Shown here: positions 7,389-15,941 of the stretch, in pieces
Numbering within the stretch: the stretch's first letter is position 1
Layout: each line of letters starts with the position of its first letter
Assembly (NCBI RefSeq): GCF_029054785.1
Contig: NZ_JAIDEN010000046.1
Coordinates: forward strand, 1 to 26,121
DNA from: Duncaniella sp.
GTDB taxonomy: Bacteria > Bacteroidota > Bacteroidia > Bacteroidales > Muribaculaceae
Reading direction: 5' to 3'
DNA length: 26,121 bases
The notes under the pieces: model-generated
What the model saw: only the letters and a program-made list of their open reading frames with translations
Told to the model about the DNA's origin: nothing
Databases searched by the model: none
Made by a program: the position numbers and the translations under genes

Positions 7389-8570
7389 CTATGAGAGAGT
7401 CAGATAGATGCCGATGTCAACGCTGCGCATGCCGGTCGCCTTGGCTATCTGCGGATTGACTATGCGCCCGAAGAAGGTATAAGTGGCTTTCTGCATTCCC
7501 GGCAGCATTTTCAGAGCGTTGCTCACACCCTCGCAGCTGACAATCGAGTTCATCAGAGTGATCAGGGTGTTGCTGAGGGCCATCGCCGCCGTGCGCGCAA
7601 CCGCGCAGCCTGCATGGACGAAGCAGATGCGCTCGCGCAGCGATGCCGACTTGCTGACGGCCAATGCGTCGGCAAGATCCACCGGGGTCATTGCCGGAAA
7701 GGCTTCTCCGCTGTCCGACGAAAGGTCGAAGGCGAGCACTCCGCGCTTCATCACGGAGGTCAGTTCCGTCCCGGCGCTGAATGGTTCGGCGGTCGGTGTT
7801 GCCACTACCACGTCGGCGGCGCGCAGTGCGTTTTCCAGCGTGTGGCGGTGGAGGCTTGAGGTGATCACCCACGGGCCGAGTTCCTGCGAGGCACGGCGCA
7901 GGGAGTAGACGTCGTTGTCATACATTCTGACCGTGGCTCCCAGTCCCATCGCCGAACGGGCTGCCGCACAGGCCGCTATGCCCGAACCGATGATCAGGAC
8001 TTCGCAGGGGATGATTCCGGCCACTCCTCCGAGCAGGATCCCTTTGCCGCGGGCCGAGTCGGCGAGCAGTGCCGAGGCCATCGCCACGGATGCCCGTCCG
8101 TCGATCTCCGAAAGGATGTCGGCGAAAGGTGTGCAGCCTTCTGTATCTTCGATCAGGTCGAGGGCTATGGCTATGATGTGGCGGCGCAGAAGTTCCTTGA
8201 TGGCGTCGGGCCGCTGGTAGCGCGCTTTGAGCAGGGTCAGAAGCATGGCGCCGCGCCGCATGCGTCTGACATCCGCGGCTTCCATCGGTGCGAGATGTAT
8301 GACTATGTCGCAGCCCAAGGCTTCCTCGCGTGTGCCTACGCTCACTCCTGCGCGCATATATTGGTTGTCGGTGTAGTTGATCGCCGCCGTTGCCTCGGCT
8401 TCCATCTTTATGCGGAAGCCGCGTTCGATCAGTTCGGCGGCTGCTTCAGGTGTCAGCGGAAAGCGGCGTTCCGATGGACTCTGGCAGGCCGGCAGTCCTA
8501 TTGTGAGGCTGCGCCGGTCAGTCAGTGTTTCCTGCGGCTGTGTCTGTGGGGTGGGAGTTGACTGTGACAT
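7389..8570 (-). CDS. Alanine dehydrogenase / transhydrogenase-alpha-like protein, active site altered
   Basis: A 393-residue protein with the AlaDh_PNT N-domain (IGLPACQSPSERRFPLTPEAA, about 24-45) and NAD-binding domain (about 170-300). True alanine dehydrogenases have a pyruvate-binding Lys in a K-V-x-P motif and a catalytic His about 20 residues later. Here the aligned positions appear to be His92 (IHLAP) and Lys115. The nucleotide loop reads GSGIAA rather than GxGxxG. The FDLSSDSGEAF segment keeps an aspartate. I therefore call it a family member that may not be a normal alanine dehydrogenase. The ATG at 8570 is preferred; the frame extends to a TTG at 8600 only by reading through the repeat tip. 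It lies between aroK and rnhA. Confidence 0.75.
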   Translation of the reverse strand: MSQSTPTPQTQPQETLTDRRSLTIGLPACQSPSERRFPLTPEAAAELIERGFRIKMEAEATAAINYTDNQYMRAGVSVGTREEALGCDIVIHLAPMEAADVRRMRRGAMLLTLLKARYQRPDAIKELLRRHIIAIALDLIEDTEGCTPFADILSEIDGRASVAMASALLADSARGKGILLGGVAGIIPCEVLIIGSGIAACAAARSAMGLGATVRMYDNDVYSLRRASQELGPWVITSSLHRHTLENALRAADVVVATPTAEPFSAGTELTSVMKRGVLAFDLSSDSGEAFPAMTPVDLADALAVSKSASLRERICFVHAGCAVARTAAMALSNTLITLMNSIVSCEGVSNALKMLPGMQKATYTFFGRIVNPQIAKATGMRSVDIGIYLTLS

Positions 8571-8582
8571 ATTTCCAAACGC

Positions 8583-8605
8583 TCTCTTGTTTTTAAACAA
8601 TCTCT
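8583..8605. repeat. Short repeat tip between aroK and the dehydrogenase-like gene
   Basis: CTCTTGTTTTTAAACAA followed by TCTCT, closest to the right terminus of the complete element (21793-21818) but lacking a few bases. Its outer edge reads TAGAGA on the minus strand, and this TAG is the aroK stop codon. It also separates the dehydrogenase-like ATG at 8570 from the upstream reading frame. Confidence 0.75.
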
Positions 8606-9161
8606 AATCCTCTTGCTGTTCTTTGAGCTTCAGGCCGAAGCGGCTGATGAAGGCCTTGCACTTTTCTTCGATCTGGTCTTCGTCTTCGAGGCAGGTGCTG
8701 TCAAAGGTTTCCGCTGCCCGGCTGTAATGGGGCATACGTTCGGCGAGCTGCCGTCTGACGAATTCTTCAAGCTGACTGTCGTCGAGAGCCGCGATCAGAG
8801 GCCGCTTGTGGCGTCCGCGCTTGAGCCGTTCGAACAGACGCTCTTCCGAGGCGTTCAGCAGAACGGTCAGACCCCTGGACTGCATCAGTTCCATGTTGCC
8901 TCCGAAGCAGGGGGTGCCTCCGCCGCAGGCCACTATCACGTCGCGTTTGCCCTCTGTGCTGACTTCGAGGAGCATCCGGCGTTCCATATCGCGGAAGGCT
9001 GCCTCGCCGTCTTCGGCGAAGATCTGGCGTATTTTTTTGCCTGCACGGGCCTCGATGTAGTCGTCGAGGTCAATGAAATCAAGCTCGCAGCGCCGTGCAA
9101 GCGCCTTTCCGAGCGTCGATTTGCCGCAGCCCATGTAGCCTATGAGAAAGATTGTCTTCAT
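8604..9161 (-). CDS. aroK: Shikimate kinase
   Basis: A 185-residue cytosolic enzyme that phosphorylates shikimate with ATP, the fifth step of the chorismate pathway. The Walker A loop GYMGCGKST is at residues 8-16, the shikimate-binding DLDDYIE follows at about 32-38, the substrate arginine lies in FRDMER, the CGGGTPCF motif is at about 79-86, and the LID region carries KRGRHKRPL. The length is slightly above the usual 170-175 because of the acidic/Gln tail LKEQQED. The TAG stop lies in the edge of a palindromic repeat tip. The downstream dehydrogenase-like gene starts 33 nt on, so co-transcription is likely. Confidence 0.95.
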   Translation of the reverse strand: MKTIFLIGYMGCGKSTLGKALARRCELDFIDLDDYIEARAGKKIRQIFAEDGEAAFRDMERRMLLEVSTEGKRDVIVACGGGTPCFGGNMELMQSRGLTVLLNASEERLFERLKRGRHKRPLIAALDDSQLEEFVRRQLAERMPHYSRAAETFDSTCLEDEDQIEEKCKAFISRFGLKLKEQQED

Positions 9162-9278
9162 CTGTTTTCAGTGTATTCGGCTTTTGTGCCTCTAAAAATT
9201 TTTTTGCCCCTCTCCGCATTATCGCACCGGAACATGCGTCCGGAGGCTCTATCTTTGCAGCAGGGAATTTTTTGCGGA

Positions 9279-11606
9279 TCAGATGTTCGGTCTGGTCCAG
9301 GTATAGCTTTCTGTGCAGCTGACTGTTGCGTTGAGCGGACCGACGCTCAGCGTGAACTCGCCGGCTTCAAGGGTCCACTGGCCTCTGGCGTTGACAAATG
9401 CAAGATCCGATGCAGGGATGGTAAATCGGACGGCACGTGTCTCGCCGGGCATCAGGGCTGTCTTGCTGAAACCGCGCAGACGTTTGTTGTCAGGGACAAT
9501 GGACGCCACGTGGTCCGACGAGTAGAGCAGCACGGCTTCTTTGCCGTCGACCGATCCCGTATTGGTGATGTCGACGGTGACGGTCAGGATGTCTGACGGT
9601 CCGAATTCGTGTTTGTCGACCTGAAGGTTGGAGTAGGCGAATGTCGTGTAGCTCTTTCCGTAGCCGAAAGGCCACTGGACGTTGACACGGGCATCGTAGT
9701 CGTAGACTCCCTCCATCTTGCCGACCTCTTCGCTGACCTTGTAGTCATAGGTGACGAGCGAGTTGATTTCGCGCGGATATGTGAAGGGAAGTTTCGCCGA
9801 GAAGTTGCGTTGGCCGCTCAGGAGCAGTGCCAGGGCGTCGCCGCCGAAATTGCCGGGAACGATCACGTCGACAACCGCTGTGGCCAGAGGCTCGATGTCA
9901 GCTAAGATGCGCGGACGGCCTTCGTTGATGACCAGAAGGATCGGTTTGCCGGTAGTGGCGAGTGCTTTGACCATCTCGCGCTGGTTGGCCGAGAGATGCA
10001 GGTCAGTGAGGTTGCCAGGAGTCTCGCAGTAGGAGTTTTCGCCGATGCAGGCCACGATCACGTCGGCTTCCTGCGCGGCTTTCAGCGCCGGGGCGAAGTC
10101 GCTGACGGTCTCTTCCTCATAGTGGCCGTCGTTCTTGAAGCTGACGGTCGGGACATGGCTGACGTTGGCTTCGCCGAATGTGGCGGTCAGGGCTTCGAGG
10201 ATGGTGTTGTAGTCCTTGGCATAGCTGTCGGTCAGATGGCCCTGCCAGGTGTATGACCATCCGCCGTTGAGCGAGCGCATGGAGTTGGCGGTCGGTCCGG
10301 TCACAAACAGGCGTGTGCCCTGTCTGAGCGGGAGCAGCCCATCTTCGTTCTTGAGAAGCACCATTGTTTCGACGGCGCTTTCGAGGGCGGCTTCGCTGAA
10401 TTTCTTCGAGGCGTAGTCGGGATGGCCTTTGAGGGTGGTGTTCGGTTGGTCGAAGAGTCCGAGGCGGTATTTCAGACGGAGTGCGCGGGCGGCTGCGTCG
10501 TCGATGCGCTCCATGCTGACGCTCCCTTCCTCCACAAGCTCGCGCAGGATGGTGCAGTAGTCCACCTTGTAAGGCTCCATCGCCATGTCGATGCCTGCGT
10601 TGATGGCTATGCGGATTGCGTCTTTCTTGTCACGCGCCACTTTCTCGCGGGTGTAGAGGTTGTTGATGTCGGCCCAGTCCGTGACGATCAGTCCGTCCCA
10701 CTGGAGGTCGTTTTTCAGCCATTGGGTGAGCAGCGTCCAGTCGGCGTGGACCGGAGTGCCGTTGATCGACGAGGAGTTGACCATTACGGTCAGTGCGCCG
10801 TATTTGATTGCTTCGAGATAGGGGGCGAAATGCTTTTCGCGCAGATCCGAGGGTGAGATGTAGGCCGGAGTGCGGTCTTTGCCTGAGAAGGGGACGCCGT
10901 AGCCCATGAAATGCTTCACGGAGACGGCTATGTGGTCCTTGTCGATGTGGTTCGGGTCATCGCCCTGGAATCCGCGGACGGCTGCGGCGCCCATCAGGGC
11001 GTTGACCAGCGGGTCTTCGCCATAGTTTTCCCAGAAGCGTGGCCATCGGGGATCGCGGGCGAGGTCGAGGGTGGGAGAGAAGGTCCAGGGACAGTCGCTC
11101 GCGCGGGTCTCGTAGGCTGTGATCTCAGCCGCCCGACGGGCTATCTCGGTGTTGAACGAGGCGGCGACGTTGAGGTTCTGGGGGAAGAGAGTGCCGCCGT
11201 TGGTGTAGGTGGTGCCGTGGTTCTGGTCGAGACCGTAGACGCAGGGGATGCCGATGTATTTCATCGAGGCTTCCTGAATCTGCGGGATGATCGTGTTCCA
11301 GGCTTCGGCGTCAAGGCAGTAGGAATATGGCGCGTTGAGGATCGAGCCTACTTTGTAGATCCCGAAAATCGTGTCGAGTTTCGCGGGCACGAGGCGGAAG
11401 GTGCCGTCCGGGGTCTGCTCGCCGAGAATGTCGAGCTGGATCTGGGTCATCTGGCCGATTTTCTCTTCGAGGGTCATGCGGGAGAGCGTCTCGCTGACTT
11501 TTTTCTCGATCGCGGGATCGGAGGGGATCACCGGAAGGGTGATCGGATCATAGGCCGCAGCAGGCAGAGCCAGTGCTAAGAGGGGTAGGGCTAATTTGCG
11601 GAGCAT
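9279..11606 (-). CDS. bglX: Glycoside hydrolase family 3 beta-glucosidase
   Basis: A 775-residue secreted or periplasmic enzyme that releases terminal beta-linked glucose (or xylose) from oligosaccharides. The signal peptide is MLRKLALPLLALALPAAA. The GH3 N-domain runs from about 35 to 380, with the conserved KHFMGYG at 231-237 and the nucleophile Asp310 in GLIVTDW. The GH3 C-domain (about 415-640) carries the likely acid/base Glu528 (or Glu523) in GENSYCETPGN. A fibronectin-III-like domain fills about 675-765. This order is that of BglX. No SusC/SusD or regulator gene is nearby, so this is not a polysaccharide utilisation locus. It starts 26 nt after the HDIG gene ends and may be read from the same transcript. 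Confidence 0.93.
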   Translation of the reverse strand: MLRKLALPLLALALPAAAYDPITLPVIPSDPAIEKKVSETLSRMTLEEKIGQMTQIQLDILGEQTPDGTFRLVPAKLDTIFGIYKVGSILNAPYSYCLDAEAWNTIIPQIQEASMKYIGIPCVYGLDQNHGTTYTNGGTLFPQNLNVAASFNTEIARRAAEITAYETRASDCPWTFSPTLDLARDPRWPRFWENYGEDPLVNALMGAAAVRGFQGDDPNHIDKDHIAVSVKHFMGYGVPFSGKDRTPAYISPSDLREKHFAPYLEAIKYGALTVMVNSSSINGTPVHADWTLLTQWLKNDLQWDGLIVTDWADINNLYTREKVARDKKDAIRIAINAGIDMAMEPYKVDYCTILRELVEEGSVSMERIDDAAARALRLKYRLGLFDQPNTTLKGHPDYASKKFSEAALESAVETMVLLKNEDGLLPLRQGTRLFVTGPTANSMRSLNGGWSYTWQGHLTDSYAKDYNTILEALTATFGEANVSHVPTVSFKNDGHYEEETVSDFAPALKAAQEADVIVACIGENSYCETPGNLTDLHLSANQREMVKALATTGKPILLVINEGRPRILADIEPLATAVVDVIVPGNFGGDALALLLSGQRNFSAKLPFTYPREINSLVTYDYKVSEEVGKMEGVYDYDARVNVQWPFGYGKSYTTFAYSNLQVDKHEFGPSDILTVTVDITNTGSVDGKEAVLLYSSDHVASIVPDNKRLRGFSKTALMPGETRAVRFTIPASDLAFVNARGQWTLEAGEFTLSVGPLNATVSCTESYTWTRPNI

Positions 11607-11632
11607 AGAGATTTGTGTCGGTTATGTTGATG

Positions 11633-13801
11633 TCAGGATTGTTTATTGGCGTTGTCGGCAGGGGCGCTGTCGGGCTTTGCACCGGTTGTGGGTGTGCTGT
11701 CCGGGGTAGTGCTCTCCGTCGGGCTTGTCACTGAGGCTGTCGGCTCTGCGGTGCCTGCCGCGCTTTTCTTGAGTTCCGGATAGGAGATGCGCGAGTGGTA
11801 CATGGTGCGCAGGCGCTGGGCGAAGACTTCCTTGATGATGCTCACGTCGCGGAACGAGATGGGCGATTCGTTGTGCAGTCCGTCGGCGATCTGGCCGTCG
11901 ATGATCTTGCTGACGAGTGCCGATATGGCTTCCGGCGAGTGGTCGCGCATCGAGCGGGAGGCGGCTTCGACGGCGTCGGCCATCATCAGCAGCGAGGTTT
12001 CTTTGGACTGCGGGTTTGGTCCGGGATAGCTGAAAGCTGCCGGATCCACTGTTTCGTCGGGGTGGGCGTTGCAGTAGGTGGTGTAGAAGTAGCGTGCTGT
12101 GCCGGCCCCGTGGTGTTCGGAGATGAATTTGCGGATCATCTGCGGCAGTTTGGCTTTTTCGGCCAGGGCGAGGCCTTCTCTGACGTGGCCGGTGACGATG
12201 CGGGCGCTTTGGATCGGGTCGAGTGTGTCGTGGGGATTGACACCGTGCTGGTTTTCGGTGTAGAAGGCCGGGTTTTTGATTTTGCCGATGTCATGGTAGA
12301 GGGCACCGGTCCTCACCAGCTGCACATTGGCGCCGATGCGGCTTGCGGCGGCTGAGGCGAGGTTGCTGACAGCCATCGAGTGGTTGAACGTGCCGGGACA
12401 CTCTTCGGAAAGCTCTCTCAGAAGTGGGTTGTTGATGTCGCTCAGTTCGACGAGGGTCACGCGGGAGGTGAAGCCGAAGACTCTCTCCACGAGGAACATC
12501 AGCACGTAGCTGAACGAGATGAGGATGGCGTTGATGGCGAAGCAGCCGAAGATGCGGCCTTCGGTGCGGGAGAGCGAGCCTGACTGCATGATCTCGATCG
12601 CGGCATAGCAGATGGCGTAGGCGATGAAGATCAGGGCTGCGGTGCGTATCAGCTGACTGCGGCGTGAGAGGTCTTTGAGCGAGTCGATGGCCACTACGCC
12701 AGCGATGAACTGCACGAACATGAATTCGAGGGCGAAAGAGGTGATGATGGCGCAGATCAGTACCTGGATCAGATGGCAGAAGTAGGCTGTGCGCGAGTCC
12801 AGGAAGACCAGGATCAGAATGGGGACAATGGTGAACGGGGTTATATAAAGTCCTGTCCTGAACGCGGCCTGCATGGCGAAGGCGAAGAGGGTGAAGATCC
12901 CGATGAGGGTCATGATGAACAGGACGGTGCGGTCATCGTCGAAGTAGTCGCGGCGGAAGATGTAGAGATAGCCGTAGAGTGCGCCGAAGAGGATCAGCAT
13001 GTAGAGGATCTGTCCGGCCAGAGGGTAGTAGTGCTGGCTGATGGTGCCTTTGCCTCGCTCGTCGGCCATCTGCTCGTAGGTGCGCAGGACGGTCGCCAGG
13101 CGCGAGGTGACGATGTCGCCCTTGTCGATGATGCGTTCTCCCTGCTGGATGATGCCGACCGGTGCCATCGCTTTCTGGAAGGCTTCGTCGAGCAGGCGGC
13201 GGGTGGTGACGGTGTCAATGAGGATGTTGGGCTGGAGGACTTCCGACAGGCGTGTGGCCGATACGGCCTGGTGCATCCCCTTGTTGCGGAAGAGGCTGTC
13301 AAGATGTTCGTAGGCCCGGAAGGCTGAGAGGTAGGCCGAGGTGGGCATACTGATGGCCACGTTGTCATGGATGAAGCGCACCGACGGCAGTTCGCCCGCC
13401 GTGATCTTGGCATAGGTTTCGCGGTCCACGATGCCGTTGTCATAGACGTTGCGGATCTCGCGGATGATCTGGTTGCGCTGCGCCGGGGTGATGTCAAGCC
13501 CGGTGGTGGCGTTGAGGCGTGTGGTGTAGTCTGAGACGATGGTTTTTTCTGCGATGATGTCGCGGGTGAAGACCGGCTCGAAATTCGTGTTGATGCTGTC
13601 GCGGATCTTGGCTGTGCTGAGTGAGTCAAGATGGATCGGAATGTCGAACGGTGCTGTCAGAAGCGCGTAGCTCCAGGGGCGTCCTTCCTCAAAGGCATAG
13701 TGGTTCTCGCTGGTGCGCGGGAGGAAGTAGACGGAGATTGATACCACAATGACGAATAGCAAACCCCGGAATGTAAGCTGTCGGGATGGCAGTTTGTTCA
13801 T
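11633..13801 (-). CDS. HDIG-domain 7TM membrane phosphodiesterase (PgpH-like)
   Basis: A 722-residue protein. An N-terminal transmembrane helix (about 12-29) precedes a periplasmic 7TMR-HDED domain (about 30-258), then about seven transmembrane helices (263-440), then a cytosolic HD domain. Metal ligands are visible: His474 (FNHSM), His503-Asp504 (YHDIGK), His539 (TGHV), His563-His564 (EHHG) and Asp609 (MADAVE). This is the layout of PgpH, which hydrolyses cyclic di-AMP. The activity here is inferred from the family. Residues 680-722 form a Thr/Ser/Pro/Ala-rich disordered tail not needed for catalysis. The start codon overlaps the DUF2752 stop as ATGA, so translation is probably coupled. Confidence 0.88.
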   Translation of the reverse strand: MNKLPSRQLTFRGLLFVIVVSISVYFLPRTSENHYAFEEGRPWSYALLTAPFDIPIHLDSLSTAKIRDSINTNFEPVFTRDIIAEKTIVSDYTTRLNATTGLDITPAQRNQIIREIRNVYDNGIVDRETYAKITAGELPSVRFIHDNVAISMPTSAYLSAFRAYEHLDSLFRNKGMHQAVSATRLSEVLQPNILIDTVTTRRLLDEAFQKAMAPVGIIQQGERIIDKGDIVTSRLATVLRTYEQMADERGKGTISQHYYPLAGQILYMLILFGALYGYLYIFRRDYFDDDRTVLFIMTLIGIFTLFAFAMQAAFRTGLYITPFTIVPILILVFLDSRTAYFCHLIQVLICAIITSFALEFMFVQFIAGVVAIDSLKDLSRRSQLIRTAALIFIAYAICYAAIEIMQSGSLSRTEGRIFGCFAINAILISFSYVLMFLVERVFGFTSRVTLVELSDINNPLLRELSEECPGTFNHSMAVSNLASAAASRIGANVQLVRTGALYHDIGKIKNPAFYTENQHGVNPHDTLDPIQSARIVTGHVREGLALAEKAKLPQMIRKFISEHHGAGTARYFYTTYCNAHPDETVDPAAFSYPGPNPQSKETSLLMMADAVEAASRSMRDHSPEAISALVSKIIDGQIADGLHNESPISFRDVSIIKEVFAQRLRTMYHSRISYPELKKSAAGTAEPTASVTSPTESTTPDSTPTTGAKPDSAPADNANKQS

Positions 13802-14199
13802 ATATCAAATATATTTCGGACTACGGTCCAGATAATGATGGTCGCGAGGATGAGCAGGATGAATGTCCGGGCGCCGAGCAGGCGGCGCATCCGGCTGAAA
13901 TGTCTGCCGGGAAGGCGGCTGAGGAGCAGCAGCCCGATCAGCGGAATCTCGGCAATGAAGAGGGCGTTGAATCTGACGGCTTCGGCCCAGTGGCCGTTGA
14001 GAAGGGCGTGGAGAGCCCTCTGCGAGCCGCAGCCCGGACAGGAGAGTCCGGTCAGCATCCTGAAACCGCATCGCGGATAAAGATTGGCCGAAGGGTCGAC
14101 TGAGGAGTAGAGAATGATCAGCCCGACTGCGGCTGTGACGGCTGCGGCGGTCAGCAGAGGGTGTCGCAGGGCGGATGGCTTGCGTGTCGGACTGTCCAT
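13798..14199 (-). CDS. DUF2752 domain membrane protein
   Basis: A 133-residue protein with three likely transmembrane helices (about 14-32, 78-95, 110-128). The family signature is clear: YPRCGFRMLTGLSCPGCG, with cysteines at 44, 54 and 57, then SQRALHALLNGHW. DUF2752 has no proven function; the CPxCG motif suggests metal or redox chemistry at the membrane face. The stop overlaps the HDIG start, and the GYF/CD225 gene lies 54 nt upstream. From recall, DUF2752 proteins in Bacteroidetes often sit beside CD225 or TM2 proteins, which fits this arrangement. Confidence 0.85.
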   Translation of the reverse strand: MDSPTRKPSALRHPLLTAAAVTAAVGLIILYSSVDPSANLYPRCGFRMLTGLSCPGCGSQRALHALLNGHWAEAVRFNALFIAEIPLIGLLLLSRLPGRHFSRMRRLLGARTFILLILATIIIWTVVRNIFDI

Positions 14200-14253
14200 A
14201 GGGCGCGCAGGAATTCAGGTGTTGTATGGGGATGACAATGGTTGGTCGTCTTG

Positions 14254-14871
14254 TCAGAGCAGGCCGATGAGCATTGAGAACGGTGCCCAGATCAGACCGG
14301 CCACGAAGGAGATGATCACCCACAGCTGTGCCTTTGACGAGGCGTCGAGGGCCGCGTTGTAGTCGCCGCGCATGTAGGCGGGAGAGACTTTCGAGGCATA
14401 GATGATGGCGGGGATACCTGTCGGGATGCAGCAGCAGATGGTGGCGATGATGGCCCAGACAAGATAGTTGTCAGGCATCGGGGGCATGCGGTTGGGGTCG
14501 GCGCCGTCGTAGGGCTGTCCGTAGGACGGTTGGCCGTAAGGCTGCTGTCCGTAGGGGTTTGCACCGTAGGTCTGGCGTCCCTGGCCGTAGGCTCCTCCTG
14601 CGTATGGGTTCTGTGTTGTCTGCTGATAGGGATTGGCCGGGTAGGGTCGGGCAGGATTGACGGGCTGAGCGCCGTAGGGCTGCTGGCCGTACTGCCGGGT
14701 CTGGCGCGCGGCTATCATGGCGGCGATTTCAGGGATCCCGGCTGCTGTGGTCCAGTCGGGGAGGCCTTCATGCCACACCGGAGTCGACATTGTGATCTCC
14801 GGCATGGCTGAAAGTTCCTCGATTGACAGCGGGCCTTTCTGCACGCTGTCGGTTATTATCCAGTATTTCAT
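14254..14871 (-). CDS. GYF-domain / CD225 (dispanin) family membrane protein
   Basis: A 205-residue protein in three parts. Residues 1-55 form a GYF_2 (DUF4339) domain (YWIITDSVQKGPLSIEEL, then VWHEGLPDWTTA). Residues about 72-125 are a low-complexity Gln/Pro/Tyr/Gly linker with repeated QPYG and NPY units. Residues about 135-205 are a CD225/dispanin domain with two membrane helices (LVWAIIATICCCIPTGIPAIIYASKV and LWVIISFVAGLIWAPF) around the YNAALDASSKAQLW loop. GYF domains bind proline-rich peptides, and the linker itself is proline-rich. The start lies at the end of a duplicated copy of the deoC 3' end. The role is unknown; a membrane scaffold is my inference. Confidence 0.85.
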   Translation of the reverse strand: MKYWIITDSVQKGPLSIEELSAMPEITMSTPVWHEGLPDWTTAAGIPEIAAMIAARQTRQYGQQPYGAQPVNPARPYPANPYQQTTQNPYAGGAYGQGRQTYGANPYGQQPYGQPSYGQPYDGADPNRMPPMPDNYLVWAIIATICCCIPTGIPAIIYASKVSPAYMRGDYNAALDASSKAQLWVIISFVAGLIWAPFSMLIGLL

Positions 14872-14930
14872 CTGATCAGAATGATTTGATCTCTTTTATT
14901 TTATCTGATCAGAAGAACTTGATCTCTTTT
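14871..14930. repeat. 27-bp direct repeat: duplicated 3' end of deoC
   Basis: 14871-14897 and 14904-14930 match at 24 of 27 positions, offset 33 bp. Each starts with the perfect palindrome TCTGATCAGA and ends with TTGATCTCTTTT. On the minus strand the right copy encodes the last deoC residues KEIKFF and its TGA. The left copy, in the same frame, would encode KEIKSF and another TGA, and ends on the start codon of the GYF gene. Confidence 0.85.
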
Positions 14931-15793
14931 CCGAGAATGTCGGAGAGGATGGCGTTGGCCAGACGTGATGCGCCCAGACGGAAGTATTCCGAGGTCTCTA
15001 CCCACTTGTCGCCGAGGACGGTCTTGACGATGGTGTAGTATTTCAGTGCGTCTTCGGTGGTCGAGATGCCTCCTGCGGCCTTGAAACCTACCATGCGGCC
15101 TGTCTTCTCGTAATATTCCTTGATACATTCGCACATGATGTAGGTGGCTTCGAGCGAAGCGCCGGGATATTCCTTGCCGGTCGATGTCTTCAGGAAGTCG
15201 GCATCGGAGTAGAGGGCCAGGATAGAGGCGTTGCGGATGTTTTCGGCTGTCTTGAGTGCTCCAGTTTCGAGGATGACCTTCATCAGGGAGTCGCGGCAGG
15301 AGTGTTTCATTTCGATCATCTGGTCGCATACTTCTTCATAGTCCTTGTCGAAGAAGTCGCCGAGGCCGAGGACGATGTCGATTTCGTCGGCACCGGCTTC
15401 GACAGCGAGGCCGATTTCAGCAACCTTTACTTCGATGAAGCTCTGTGCGCTGGGGAAGCATCCGCCAACTGCGGCGATGTCCACGTCGCTGCATTCGAGA
15501 ACTGTGCGCACGATGGGCACGAAGTTGGGGTAGACGCAGATGGCGGCTACATTGGGCAGGTCGGCATATTCGTGGGCGAAGGCGTTGACTCTTTCAGTGA
15601 AAGCGGCTACGGACTGCTGAGAGTCGGTCGATTTCAGTGTGGTGAGGTCAATCGAGTTGAAAAGTCTTTTGAGCACTTCGGGGGTGTTGTTTTCAGCGAG
15701 GTGCTTTTCAAGGATTTCATTGACTTTGGCTGCGACTTCGGCGTCGGAGGTGGTGACGCGGCTGTCGGCGATTACTTGCTGATACTTATCCAT
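14909..15793 (-). CDS. deoC: Deoxyribose-phosphate aldolase
   Basis: A 294-residue cytosolic class I aldolase that splits 2-deoxyribose-5-phosphate into acetaldehyde and glyceraldehyde-3-phosphate in deoxynucleoside breakdown. The Schiff-base lysine is Lys202 in DFLKTSTG, the second active-site lysine is Lys238 in GFKAAGGI, and the proton-relay aspartate lies in ADEIDIV (about 139). The length matches the longer Bacteroidetes and E. coli-like form. Its 3' end is duplicated just downstream. It is the first gene of the run deoC-GYF-DUF2752-HDIG; the 37-nt gap permits co-transcription, though there is no obvious functional tie. I see no clear TAnnTTTG box in the 148 bp upstream. Confidence 0.95.
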   Translation of the reverse strand: MDKYQQVIADSRVTTSDAEVAAKVNEILEKHLAENNTPEVLKRLFNSIDLTTLKSTDSQQSVAAFTERVNAFAHEYADLPNVAAICVYPNFVPIVRTVLECSDVDIAAVGGCFPSAQSFIEVKVAEIGLAVEAGADEIDIVLGLGDFFDKDYEEVCDQMIEMKHSCRDSLMKVILETGALKTAENIRNASILALYSDADFLKTSTGKEYPGASLEATYIMCECIKEYYEKTGRMVGFKAAGGISTTEDALKYYTIVKTVLGDKWVETSEYFRLGASRLANAILSDILGKEIKFF

Positions 15794-15941
15794 GATGATT
15801 ATATTTTTTCTGTGTTTGGGGTTGATGATTCTGTTTGTTATCTATGGTTTTTGATGTTCAGTGTCGGAGAGATGTCCTGTGGGGGGGGTGATTCCGGTGG
15901 GTGGAGTGGACTTAGAGCGGTGGGATGGCCGCCGGGGCCGG

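Noticed and set aside
8571..8600. N-terminal extension of the dehydrogenase-like protein to a TTG at 8600
   Set aside because: The extra codons come entirely from the repeat tip and its edge; the ATG at 8570 gives a normal family N-terminus.
9225..9248. CCGGA/TCCGG hairpin after bglX as a terminator
   Set aside because: It lies upstream of bglX's neighbour aroK only beyond the bglX stop and has no adjacent T-run; the stem is just 5 bp.
9250..9257. Plus-strand TATCTTTG box
   Set aside because: It matches TAnnTTTG, but no plus-strand gene follows; it would only transcribe antisense to bglX. No -33 motif.
8613..9596. Plus-strand frame of 327 codons across aroK and the bglX end
   Set aside because: It is antisense to two well-supported genes and shows no recognisable motif.
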